Assembly (NCBI GenBank): GCA_035384565.1
Contig: DAOOIT010000103.1
Location: forward strand, 1-15,205
DNA: 15,205 nucleotides
Reading direction: 5' to 3'
Source: Planctomycetota bacterium
Lineage (GTDB): Bacteria; Planctomycetota; PUPC01; DSUN01
The position numbers and the translations under genes are program-made. How positions within the stretch are numbered: the stretch's first letter is position 1; every line of letters starts with the position of its first letter. The notes under the pieces were generated by a model. It was not told where the DNA came from, searched no databases, and saw only the letters and a program-made list of their open reading frames with translations. This document shows positions 1 to 6,617 of this stretch, in pieces.

Positions 1-7
1 AGCCTTC

Positions 8-40
8 AACCTCCCGCGGGTTTCGAACCCGCGGGAGGTT
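8..40. repeat. Perfect 15-bp palindromic hairpin
   Basis: Positions 8-22 pair perfectly with 26-40 (15 bp) around a 3-nt TCG loop. The stem is GC-rich in the middle and has AA/TT ends. There is no T-tract on either side, so it is not a classical intrinsic terminator. It lies downstream of dapB and could be a dispersed palindromic element like the other repeat families here, but only one copy is in the window. Confidence 0.75.
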
Positions 41-265
41 CGATGCTGGTACAGGTACGCATAGCCGCCAGTGGTTCGCCAGTGGCTCCGGGGCCTATGG
101 CGGCCGTGCCGTGTGCATGCTGTTGTCGTGGAGACACCTCAGGCGGGCGGGCTCGGCGCAAGATTTTCCGCGCAACTGCTCGAAAAGTTGCTTGTGGCTG
201 CTCGAGGGGCGCTCCCGCGTCGCGGGCGGCCGGGCCAGCGGCGGCCCGCGCAATCGCCTCAGACT
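41..265. other. Intergenic region downstream of dapB
   Basis: No convincing coding frame. It holds a direct repeat CGCCAGTGG (66-74 and 77-85), a 6-bp stem GCAACT/AGTTGC (172-177 with 186-191) that could weakly terminate dapB transcription but has no U-tract, and a short palindrome CCCGCG-T-CGCGGG (214-226). No gene can be supported. Confidence 0.5.
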
Positions 266-1060
266 TCACTTCAGCCCCAGCACGTCGGCCATGGCGTAGC
301 GGCCCGGCGGCTTGCCCGCCAGGAACTTGGCCGCGCGCAGCGCGCCGCGGGCGAACGTGTCGCGGCTCGTGGCGATGTGGCGCACCTCCACCCGCTCGCC
401 CTGGCCGCCGAAGATCACCGTGTGGTCGCCCACGATGTCGCCTGCGCGCACGGCGTGGAAGCCGATCTCCTTGACCGTGCGTTCGCCGACCATGCCGTGT
501 CGGCCGTGAACGGCCACGTCGGGGAGATTCCGCTTGAGGCCGGCCGCCGCCGCCTCGCCGAGGGCCAGGGCCGTGCCGCTGGGCGCGTCCTTCTTCTTGT
601 TGTGGTGCGCCTCCACGATCTCCACGTCGTAGGCGTCGCCCAGCGCCGCCGCCGCCTCGCGCACCAGGCGCAGCAGCACGTTCACCCCCAGGCTCATGTT
701 CGGCGCGAGCAGGCACGGGATGCGCGTCGCCGCCGCGTCGAGGCGCTTGTGGCCCTCGGCGCCCAGGCCCGTGGTGCCCACCACCACCGCGAGCCCGCGC
801 GCCGCGCACCACGCGATCATCTCCAGCGCCGAATCGGCGTGCGAGAAGTCAATCGCCACGTCGGCCGCCACGTCGCAACGGGCCGATAGCGCGACGCCCA
901 GCGGCGGCACGCCGGCCAGCGCCCCGGCGTCCTTGCCCAGGTCGGGGTGGTCGGGGCGCTCGAACGCGCCGGCGACGGCGAGTTCCCGGTCCTCGGCGGC
1001 CAGAGCGATGAGGCGGCGGCCCATGCGGCCCCCCGCGCCGTTGATCAATACGCGGACCAT
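266..1060 (-). CDS. dapB: 4-hydroxy-tetrahydrodipicolinate reductase DapB
   Basis: Cytoplasmic enzyme of the diaminopimelate/lysine pathway. It reduces the DapA product 4-hydroxy-tetrahydrodipicolinate to tetrahydrodipicolinate with NAD(P)H. The 264-aa protein has the usual family length. Visible motifs are the N-terminal Rossmann nucleotide loop GAGGRMG (residues 8-14), DFSHADS (71-77), GTTG (95-98), APNMSLGVN (119-127) and the family signature EAHHNKKKDAPSGTA (150-164). In the signature, His152/His153 and Lys156 match the catalytic His and Lys of characterised DapB proteins. DHTVIFGG lies near residue 203. The ATG at 1058-1060 is preceded by AGGAGG (1068-1073) at 7-nt spacing, which fixes the start. 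No dapA or other lysine gene is next to it; the next gene on the same strand is an unrelated sialidase-like gene about 0.3 kb upstream, with repeats between. Identity is near certain. Confidence 0.97.
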   Translation of the reverse strand: MVRVLINGAGGRMGRRLIALAAEDRELAVAGAFERPDHPDLGKDAGALAGVPPLGVALSARCDVAADVAIDFSHADSALEMIAWCAARGLAVVVGTTGLGAEGHKRLDAAATRIPCLLAPNMSLGVNVLLRLVREAAAALGDAYDVEIVEAHHNKKKDAPSGTALALGEAAAAGLKRNLPDVAVHGRHGMVGERTVKEIGFHAVRAGDIVGDHTVIFGGQGERVEVRHIATSRDTFARGALRAAKFLAGKPPGRYAMADVLGLK

Positions 1061-1067
1061 AGGAAGA

Positions 1068-1073
1068 CCTCCT
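1068..1073 (-). promoter_or_regulatory. Shine-Dalgarno AGGAGG of dapB
   Basis: Read on the minus strand, a full consensus AGGAGG lies 7 nt upstream of the dapB ATG. It is among the strongest ribosome-binding sites in the window. Confidence 0.8.
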
Positions 1074-1091
1074 GTGCTGGGCGGAAGAAGC

Positions 1092-1149
1092 GTTCGTAGT
1101 GCGGGCTTCAGCCCGTATCTGCATCCAGGATACGGCCTGAAGGCCGCAC
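1092..1149. repeat. Dispersed palindromic repeat, family A (inverted pair)
   Basis: Two copies of a 20-nt unit, consensus GTGCGGSCTTCAGSCCGTAT, lie head to head: 1099-1118 on the plus strand and 1130-1149 on the minus strand, 11 nt apart. Each unit folds into its own short stem with a TTCA loop (for example CGGGC/GCCCG), and the pair can form a long cruciform differing at only two positions. Positions 1092-1117 are identical over 26 nt to the reverse complement of 10053-10078, so this is a dispersed element. It sits just upstream of the dapB ribosome-binding site. The 188 bp from 1150 to 1337 show no feature I can support. Confidence 0.85.
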
Positions 1150-1337
1150 GGCAAACCCCCGTTGCATCCCGCTGAGGCGTCAGTCAGGACGCGCTTGAGG
1201 GCCACGCATCACACTAGCGGAAATCGGCGGCAGGTTCAAGGGGCCTGCGGCGCCCTCCCGCCGCGAACGGGTGCCTTGCGGCCTGGCGGGACATCTGGCA
1301 GATGAGCGGGCGGAACCACGCCGGGTCGGCCAGGGCC

Positions 1338-1517
1338 TCAGGCGGAGCCGCAGGCGTCCCGCTTACGGTGGTCTTCGACAAGCGAGACGCTTGTCGCTGC
1401 ACAGGAGCCTGCAACCTGATCCGCGGCCAGAGCAGTGCACAGGTTGATCACGTCTGAGAACGACACGCCTTCCAAGCGGCCGTTGTCGAGCCTGAGGAGG
1501 GGCCTCCTGCGGTTCAT
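1338..1517 (-). CDS. Possible small protein overlapping the sialidase stop (doubtful)
   Basis: A 59-aa frame starts with an ATG that overlaps the stop codon of the sialidase-like gene (ATGA), after a purine-rich GGGGGA about 7 nt upstream. That is the layout of a translationally coupled gene. The first ~35 residues look protein-like (MNRRRPLLRLDNGRLEG, then FSDVINLCTALAADQ). The last ~25 residues are encoded by the family B palindromic repeat, so the tail is either a repeat insertion that cut short a longer gene or a sign that the frame is spurious. I recognise no family, and there is no signal peptide or clear membrane segment. Confidence 0.25.
   Translation of the reverse strand: MNRRRPLLRLDNGRLEGVSFSDVINLCTALAADQVAGSCAATSVSLVEDHRKRDACGSA
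1352..1398. repeat. Dispersed palindromic repeat, family B (intact copy plus diverged inverted copy)
   Basis: The intact copy (1374-1398) holds a 9-bp perfect stem CGACAAGCG/CGCTTGTCG (1376-1384 with 1388-1396) around the loop AGA. A 25-nt match with one difference lies at 14764-14788. Just to its left, GGCGTCCCGCTTA (1352-1364) resembles the unit in the opposite orientation, giving an inverted pair as in REP/BIME elements. Its high GC and lack of a T-tract argue against a simple terminator. Confidence 0.75.
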
Positions 1518-3289
1518 CTCGCGGTCCCCCCGCTGCCGGCGTGGAAGCTGGCGATGGCCTCGGAAGTGCGCAGGAACCTGTCGTAGACGCGCAGGCGGTG
1601 AATGGCGGGTCCGATGCGGAGGGCGGCCGGGCACACGGGCGCGAGGGCGTCGGGATAGCGCGCCCAGCCGAACTGGCGGGCCTCGCCGCCGTCGCACAGC
1701 ACGCCGTCCACGACGAATGAGATGATCCGCGGCCCCGCATCCACGATGGCCACGAGGTGGTGCGGCCGGCCCGGCCGGAGGAGCCCGGGATCGCAGTCCC
1801 ACGCGAAGCGCGTCTTGCCATTGGCCATCTCGATGCGCACCGAGCCCTTCTCGGCAGTGGCCAGGGCCAGGCCCTCCCCCTGGAGCAGCACCTGCCCGGC
1901 CGCAAGGCTGTCGAGCGCGACCCAGAGGTCGAGCGACAGGCCGCCTGTCTCCGCGGCGGGGATGGGGCGGGGGAGGGCGGTGCTCCCCGTCTGAAGCTGC
2001 TCCCGGCCCAGGTCCAGCACGAGGCCCCTGCGTGCGACCTCCTTCGCCTCGCCTTGGCGCCACAGCCCTTCCAGCAGGGTGGGATTGATTTCGTGGATGC
2101 GGGCGAGCGTCTTCTGCGTCTCGGTGACCCAGAAGCGGCCGTCCTGCTCGATGAGGTCGGGGTAGCTCATGCGCATCCTCGGCTCGGGGTCGTAGAGCAG
2201 AATCTCGGGCTGCGACCAGTGGAGGAAGCCGTCCTTCTCCACGCCCCCCGCGATCCAGGCGGGGTTCCGGTCCTCGAAGCCCTTGCCGCTGTGGTTGTGG
2301 AACCAGAAGAGGTACTTGCCGTTGGAAGTCTTCCACAGCTTGGGGCAGGCGCGCGGGGTCTTCATCTTGCGGCCGCCCGGGGAGCAGGTCATGTGCTCGG
2401 GCGTGGTCCACGTGCGGCCGCCGTCGCGGCTGTAGGCGTGGCAGGGATGGCCGGTGGTGGTGCGGTAGACGCAGTAGAGGCTTCGGCCGTCGGCCAGGGG
2501 CACGAGGTTGTGCTCTTCCTGCACGGAGCCGAACTGGGGCGCGCGAATGCCGTGATCGCCCTCGGGCAGCAGCTCCCAGCGGAGCTTCGCGGGGTCGGGT
2601 TCGGCGAGCAGGTTGTCGGAGCGATAGACCCAGCCCTCGCCGTCGTCGAGCATGTACTTGCCGAGCTTGGTGAAGGCGAAGAGGAGGTCGGCGCCCACGG
2701 CCTTGGGCTTGTCAATGCTCCAGAAGATCTGCACCGCGCCCTTCCAGTCGTTGGCGCGGTCGCAGGCGGTGACACGCATGGGCAGGCGGTGGCGCTCGCG
2801 CGACCACGTGCGGCCGCCGTCGTCGGACCATTTGAGCACAAACCAGCCGAGCATGTCGGCGCGGGGCAGCGGCTTGCCGTCGGGCAGCGTCGAGAGCTTG
2901 TCGCCGTTGTAGCAGTAGACGCAATAGACGCGCCCGCCGGGCGTGACGATGGGCGAGCCGTAGGACGACGAGGGGCCGTCGGCGGGCTCGATGTCCACAA
3001 GCGGCGACCAGGTCTTGCCCTGGTCGGTGCTGCGGGTGGCCACCATGTGCTCGCCCCGGGCCCCCTCGTGGCCGCCCGCGGTCGTCAGCGTGCAGAGCCA
3101 CGAGCCGTCGCGGTTGACGACCACATAGGGCTGGTCGCAGTAGCCCTCGACGGGAATGGGGTGGCCCGTGCGGATATTCCGCGGATCGCGGTCTCGCGTG
3201 TCCACAGCCTGTGCCTCCTGGGCGAGCGCGACGGCCGCAAGAAGCGCCAGCGCCGCCGAGCGTGCCAGCGGGGGACATCGCCTGTGCAT
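1514..3289 (-). CDS. Secreted sialidase-like BNR/Asp-box protein with C-terminal LamG-like domain
   Basis: Probable exported glycoside hydrolase or glycan-binding protein of the sialidase/neuraminidase superfamily (six-bladed propeller). The ATG at 3289 gives 591 aa. An in-frame GTG two codons upstream is possible, but AAGGGGG is better spaced (5 nt) for the ATG. An N-terminal basic-hydrophobic signal peptide ends near AQEAQA. Three Asp boxes (S-x-D-x-G-x-T-W) are visible, at about residues 87-94 (STDQGKTW), 155-162 (SDDGGRTW) and 287-294 (SRDGGRTW). From about residue 430 to the end there is a concanavalin/LamG-like beta-sandwich pattern, with SLDLWVAL, HHLVAIVDAG, FVVDGVL and HRLRVYDRFL. 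Catalytic Arg/Tyr/Glu residues cannot be assigned by eye, so true sialidase activity is unproven. The gene diverges from the CHAD operon and has its own TTGACA promoter. Confidence 0.88.
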   Translation of the reverse strand: MHRRCPPLARSAALALLAAVALAQEAQAVDTRDRDPRNIRTGHPIPVEGYCDQPYVVVNRDGSWLCTLTTAGGHEGARGEHMVATRSTDQGKTWSPLVDIEPADGPSSSYGSPIVTPGGRVYCVYCYNGDKLSTLPDGKPLPRADMLGWFVLKWSDDGGRTWSRERHRLPMRVTACDRANDWKGAVQIFWSIDKPKAVGADLLFAFTKLGKYMLDDGEGWVYRSDNLLAEPDPAKLRWELLPEGDHGIRAPQFGSVQEEHNLVPLADGRSLYCVYRTTTGHPCHAYSRDGGRTWTTPEHMTCSPGGRKMKTPRACPKLWKTSNGKYLFWFHNHSGKGFEDRNPAWIAGGVEKDGFLHWSQPEILLYDPEPRMRMSYPDLIEQDGRFWVTETQKTLARIHEINPTLLEGLWRQGEAKEVARRGLVLDLGREQLQTGSTALPRPIPAAETGGLSLDLWVALDSLAAGQVLLQGEGLALATAEKGSVRIEMANGKTRFAWDCDPGLLRPGRPHHLVAIVDAGPRIISFVVDGVLCDGGEARQFGWARYPDALAPVCPAALRIGPAIHRLRVYDRFLRTSEAIASFHAGSGGTAR

Positions 3290-3324
3290 GAGCACCCCCT
3301 TGGCGCAGAAGCCGCCTCGTGCGA

Positions 3325-3353
3325 AGCGTAGCGGACCAGGCCGCGGGTGTCAA
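3325..3353 (-). promoter_or_regulatory. Promoter of the sialidase-like gene
   Basis: On the minus strand TTGACA (3348-3353), an exact -35 consensus, lies 17 bp from TACGCT (3325-3330). Transcription would start about 30 nt upstream of the ATG at 3289. The -10 is weak (3 of 6), but the -35 and spacing are ideal. Confidence 0.55.
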
Positions 3354-3369
3354 TGGGCGATCGGGCGGT

Positions 3370-3398
3370 TTGACTCGGTCTGCGGGCGGCGCTACGAT
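3370..3398 (+). promoter_or_regulatory. Promoter of the CHAD-ROK-HD operon
   Basis: TTGACT (3370-3375), 17 bp, then TACGAT (3393-3398). The in-frame ATG at 3397 lies inside the -10, which rules it out as a start for transcripts from this promoter and points to the GTG at 3433. It diverges from the sialidase promoter, with the two -35 boxes 16 bp apart. Confidence 0.6.
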
Positions 3399-3417
3399 GG
3401 GCGCAGCGAGACAGGGC

Positions 3418-3424
3418 GAGGGAG
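3418..3424 (+). promoter_or_regulatory. Shine-Dalgarno deciding the CHAD gene start
   Basis: GAGGGAG lies 8 nt upstream of GTG 3433 and downstream of the -10 box. It supports this GTG over the longer frames that begin at 3397 or 3319. Confidence 0.6.
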
Positions 3425-3432
3425 ACGGCGAC

Positions 3433-4914
3433 GTGTCCAGGCCGCTCAGCGCACCAGAGCTTGCTCGGTTCTGCGAGGCCGTGGGGGCGGAGGCCGCGCG
3501 CGTGGCGCGCGTGGGCGCCGCGGCCGAGGCCCTGTTCGCCCAGACTCCGCACCTCCACGGGCTCACGAAGACGATGAGGCCGCTGCTCGGGGTGGCCGCG
3601 GCCGTGCGCCAGGCGGCCCGCCGCGGCCGGCTCCGCGGGGCGATGCGAGCCTGCCTGCCGGCGCTCACGCCGTTCGAGCGGCGGCTCGCCCTGGGCGCCG
3701 CAGGCGAGCCGGCGGCGGCACAGGACGGCGGCAACGGCCGCGCCGCGGCCGAGCGCGAGGCGGCGCGGCGGATGGCGGCGCTCCTGGCCCTCGCCGAGGC
3801 CGCCACGCTCTCGGGGGCGCAGGACGCCACGTTCGCGGCGGCGCTGGACGACGGGCGCGAACTCGAGCTCCTCGTGACCGGCGGCGGGGCCGTCCGCGAG
3901 AGCGTCGCCGCCGTGAAAGCGGCCGCGCCGGTGTGGAACGCCGCCATGGCCCGCCCGCTCCGCACGGCGGCCCTCCACGCCGGCAAGACGCTTCCGAGCC
4001 GCATGGCGCCGGAGGCGACTCTCGCCGCCCTGGCGCGGCGCACGCTCCAGACCCACTGGGAGGCCTTCGCCGCGCGCCTCTACGGCCTCGGGTGCCGGGA
4101 CGACATCGAGTTCGTCCACGAACTGCGGGTCGCGCTCCGCCGGCTGCGGGCCGCGCTGCGGGTCTTCAAGGCGGCGATAGACGGCCTGGCGCGGGCTCTT
4201 CTGGGCGAACTGAAGCGGCTCGCCGATGCGTTGGGCCACGTGCGCGATGCGGATGTGTTCCTGGCCTTCCTCCGGCGCCGGGCGGCGGAAGCGCCCGAGG
4301 AGCAGCGGCCCTTCCTCCGCGGCCTCGAACTCGCCGAGCGGCGCAAGCGAGGCCGCTTCCTCCGCACCCTGCGCGACACCTTCGAGTCGGCCGAGTTCGC
4401 CGCGTTCCGCGAGCGGTTCGACCCCGTGCTGACGGGGCGCACGGCGGCCGGCGGGCTGTGCGCGCTCGCGAAGGGCGAAGAGCCGGCCGCCGCGCACGCG
4501 CCCAAGGCGCTGGCCAAGCGGCTGAGGTCGGCGGCGAGGCTGGGCCGGGGCCTCGCCCGGGCCTCGGCAGCGCGCCAGCACGCGCTGCGGATCGCGTGCA
4601 AGAAGCTCCGCTACACGGCCGAGTTCTTCGCGGCCCTGTATCCACACGGCCTCGCCGCCGTGATCGAGCCGATGGCCCTGATGCAGGACGCGCTGGGCGA
4701 TGTGCACGACGCCGATGTTTACAGGGAGCGCGTCATCCGGTATCATACCTACCGGAAGGCCGAGGCGCACGAGCCGGCCACCGCGCGCGCGGTGGACGCG
4801 CTGCTGGAGTTCCTGGAAGCCCAGCGCGCCGACGCGCTCGGCAGGGCCGTGGACGTCTGGAGGTCCTTCACCACGGGCAAGAAGGCGCGCAAAGCGATCA
4901 AGGCCATCCTGTGA
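3433..4914 (+). CDS. CHAD-domain protein with degenerate exopolyphosphatase-HD-like N-terminus
   Basis: 493-aa, Ala/Arg-rich, presumably cytoplasmic. The C-terminal part (about 195-480) is a CHAD domain, a helical fold with conserved His and basic residues known to bind polyphosphate. It shows FVHELRVALRRLRAALRVF (His229 and the following Arg cluster), the internal echo HALRIACKKLRYTAEFF (383-399), and the paired motifs LGHVRDADVF (267-276) and LGDVHDADVY (421-430). The N-terminal part (about 20-185) aligns by eye with the HD protein encoded at 5935-6576: VARVGAAAEAL with VARLADLLFDAL, then MAALLALAEAATLSGAQ with RLAALLRVADGLDRDH. All HD metal ligands are replaced: HD becomes VR and the DGLDRDH segment becomes AATLSGAQ. 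I infer a dead HD domain fused to a polyphosphate-binding module. First gene of an operon; the ROK kinase starts 22 nt after its stop. GTG start chosen from promoter and ribosome-binding-site positions. Confidence 0.9.
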   Translation: MSRPLSAPELARFCEAVGAEAARVARVGAAAEALFAQTPHLHGLTKTMRPLLGVAAAVRQAARRGRLRGAMRACLPALTPFERRLALGAAGEPAAAQDGGNGRAAAEREAARRMAALLALAEAATLSGAQDATFAAALDDGRELELLVTGGGAVRESVAAVKAAAPVWNAAMARPLRTAALHAGKTLPSRMAPEATLAALARRTLQTHWEAFAARLYGLGCRDDIEFVHELRVALRRLRAALRVFKAAIDGLARALLGELKRLADALGHVRDADVFLAFLRRRAAEAPEEQRPFLRGLELAERRKRGRFLRTLRDTFESAEFAAFRERFDPVLTGRTAAGGLCALAKGEEPAAAHAPKALAKRLRSAARLGRGLARASAARQHALRIACKKLRYTAEFFAALYPHGLAAVIEPMALMQDALGDVHDADVYRERVIRYHTYRKAEAHEPATARAVDALLEFLEAQRADALGRAVDVWRSFTTGKKARKAIKAIL

Positions 4915-4936
4915 ACCATCGCTCGGGGGGTCTGCA

Positions 4937-5938
4937 TTGGGCAAGCAAGGGCGCGACAAGCTCTATCTCGGCGTGGACGTGGGCGGCACCAAGATCCTCG
5001 CCGCGCTGGTCGCTCCGAACGGCCAGATCGTGGCCCGCGAACGGAGCGAGACCCCGCGCGAAGAGCCGCCGCGGGCCTCGGTGAGGGCCATCCTGGCTGC
5101 CATGGACGGCGCTCTGGACGCGGCCGGCGTGAGGGCGAGCCGCCTCGCGGCCATCGGGCTCGCCATCCCGGGCGTCGTGGACCCCGACAAGGGGCGAGTG
5201 GTGGTCACCCCGAACATGAACCTCTCCGGGATGCAGATCGCCTCCGCCGTCCGCAAGGTCTACCCCGTGCCCGTGGCCGTCGGCAACGACGTGAACCTGG
5301 GCACCCTGGGCGAGAAGTGGCTCGGCGCGGCACGCCGGGCGAAGAGCGCCGTGGGCATCTTCGTGGGCACAGGCATCGGCGGCGGCGTGATCGTGGACGG
5401 CCGCCTCGTGCGCGGCGCCCGCGAGGCCGCCGGCGAGATCGGCCACATCGTCATGCTGCCCGGCGGCCCCCGGTGCGGCTGCGGCAACCACGGGTGCCTC
5501 GAGGCCCTGGCCAGCCGCTCGGCCATCGAGCGCGAGCTGCGCGCCGGCATGGCCGCCGGCCGCCGCACGTGCCTGAGCAAGCTGCTCGGCGGGAAACGCG
5601 GCCCCATCAAGAGCAAGGTGCTCCGCCGCGCCCTCAAGGCGCGCGACCCCCTGGTCACCGAGGTGGTCCGCCGGGCCGCCGAAATCCTCGGCTACGCCTG
5701 CCTCACCGTGCGTCACCTGGTGGACCCCGACGTCATCGTGCTCGGCGGCGGCGTGATCGAGGCGTGCGGCGGCTTCGTGCTCCCCATCGTGCAGAAGATC
5801 GTGCAGGCCGACGCACTCCCCGGCGCGCGCAAGGGCGGCGACGTCGTGCCGTCCGAACTCGGTGACGACGCCGTGGCGCTCGGGGCCGCGGCGCTGGCGA
5901 TGGAGGCCGTCGGCAAGTCCCCGCTTCTATCCCCTTGA
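4937..5938 (+). CDS. ROK-family sugar kinase (glucokinase-like)
   Basis: 333-aa cytoplasmic kinase, probably phosphorylating glucose or a related hexose at O6. The TTG start at 4937 follows GGGGGG (4925-4930) by 6 nt; in-frame alternatives upstream lie inside the CHAD gene. Motifs in order are the phosphate loop DVGGTK (14-19), AIPGVVDPDKG (76-86), catalytic Asp in NDVN (Asp118), GTGIGGG (144-150), the sugar-binding Glu in EIGH (167-170), and the ROK zinc site formed by His170 and Cys180/Cys182/Cys187 in CGCGNHGCLE. DPDVIVLGGG lies near residue 253. Intact and full length, so active. The zinc motif is typical of ATP-using ROK glucokinases, but a CHAD protein upstream and an exopolyphosphatase-type HD protein downstream raise the possibility of polyphosphate as donor (inference). 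No helix-turn-helix, so it is not a ROK repressor. Its stop overlaps the TTG of the next gene. Confidence 0.93.
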   Translation: MGKQGRDKLYLGVDVGGTKILAALVAPNGQIVARERSETPREEPPRASVRAILAAMDGALDAAGVRASRLAAIGLAIPGVVDPDKGRVVVTPNMNLSGMQIASAVRKVYPVPVAVGNDVNLGTLGEKWLGAARRAKSAVGIFVGTGIGGGVIVDGRLVRGAREAAGEIGHIVMLPGGPRCGCGNHGCLEALASRSAIERELRAGMAAGRRTCLSKLLGGKRGPIKSKVLRRALKARDPLVTEVVRRAAEILGYACLTVRHLVDPDVIVLGGGVIEACGGFVLPIVQKIVQADALPGARKGGDVVPSELGDDAVALGAAALAMEAVGKSPLLSP

Positions 5939-6576
5939 GGCCGAGCGTTGCCGTGACGTCCACGCCCAAGACCGAGTGCGCGCTGGCCCTGGCCCTGCGC
6001 CGCTGCGCCGACACCGCACACCTGCGCCACGTGGCGCGGCTGGCCGACCTCCTCTTCGACGCCCTGCGGCCCCTGCACAGGCTCGGAGAAGGCCCTCGCG
6101 AACTCCTGGCCTGTGCGGCCCTGTTGCATGATATCGGCCTGGATACGGCGATCACGGGCCACCATCGGGCCGCCTTGCGCCTCATCCTGGAAGCCCACCT
6201 CCCGGCGCTGAGCCTGGAGGAGAAACGGATCGTCGCCAACGTGGCCCGATACCACAGGAAGGCCTTGCCCTCGCCGAGGCATCCTGAGTTCCGCCTCCTG
6301 TCGCCCCCTGCCCAGGGACTGGTCTGCCGCCTTGCCGCGCTGCTCCGCGTCGCCGACGGCCTCGACCGCGACCACACGGGCGCTGTCGCCTCGCTCTCGG
6401 CCGCCCTCACGCGGCCGGGCGCGTGGACGCTGTGGATTGACGGCCCGGGCGACTTGGAGCATGCCGCCTGGGGGGCGGCCCGCAAGGCCGACCTCTTCGA
6501 GCGCGCCTATGGGGCGAAACTGGTCGTGACGCCGCGGCCCGACCGCGATGGAACGCGGAACGCGACTATGCTATGA
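5935..6576 (+). CDS. HD-domain phosphohydrolase of the Ppx/GppA C-terminal type
   Basis: 213-aa stand-alone HD domain resembling the HD-like C-terminal domain of exopolyphosphatase/pppGpp phosphohydrolases, without the ASKHA catalytic part. Metal-binding residues appear intact: His29/His32 in AHLRHVARLADLL, His65-Asp66 in LLHDIG, His76-His77 in TGHHRAAL, His107 in ARYHRKA, and RVADGLDRDH (Asp141, Asp144), a pattern typical of Ppx HD domains. It is probably a metal-dependent phosphohydrolase or nucleotide/polyphosphate sensor; the substrate is unknown. The start is uncertain: TTG 5935 overlaps the ROK stop (TTGA, translational coupling), while GTG 5953 has GAGG 12 nt upstream and would give 207 aa. 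Last gene of the CHAD-ROK-HD operon. The CHAD protein's N-terminus looks like a decayed paralogue of it. The final codons overlap a probable promoter for the next operon. Confidence 0.85.
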   Translation: MRPSVAVTSTPKTECALALALRRCADTAHLRHVARLADLLFDALRPLHRLGEGPRELLACAALLHDIGLDTAITGHHRAALRLILEAHLPALSLEEKRIVANVARYHRKALPSPRHPEFRLLSPPAQGLVCRLAALLRVADGLDRDHTGAVASLSAALTRPGAWTLWIDGPGDLEHAAWGAARKADLFERAYGAKLVVTPRPDRDGTRNATML

Positions 6577-6577
6577 T
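6549..6577 (+). promoter_or_regulatory. Probable promoter of the DUF1080/URO-D operon
   Basis: TGGAAC (6549-6554), 17 bp, then TATGAT (6572-6577), overlapping the end of the HD gene. The layout resembles the surE promoter (TGGAAA, 17 bp, TATAAT). The -35 matches consensus at 3 of 6 positions and the -10 at 5 of 6, so this is a moderate call. Read-through from the upstream operon is also possible. Confidence 0.4.
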
Positions 6578-6617
6578 CCCGCCGTGACAGGTGTCCCCTT
6601 CCTTCAGGAGGCTGACC

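Noticed and set aside
16..32. tRNA T-arm-like sequence (stem GCGGG/CCCGC around TTTCGAA)
   Set aside because: The loop is shifted relative to the TTCRANY consensus, no acceptor, D or anticodon arms are present, and the stem extends beyond a T-arm into a plain 15-bp hairpin.
1214..1414. 66-codon minus-strand frame between dapB and the sialidase
   Set aside because: No ribosome-binding site, starts within the family B repeat, and no recognisable motif.
1757..3331. Long open frame antisense to the sialidase gene
   Set aside because: High-GC shadow frame; the minus strand has signal peptide, Asp boxes and a LamG pattern, while the plus frame has no motif.
3085..5084. Very long open frames on both strands over the CHAD and ROK genes
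   Set aside because: Arg/Pro/Gly-rich low-information translations typical of GC-rich shadows; the true frames carry CHAD and ROK motifs.
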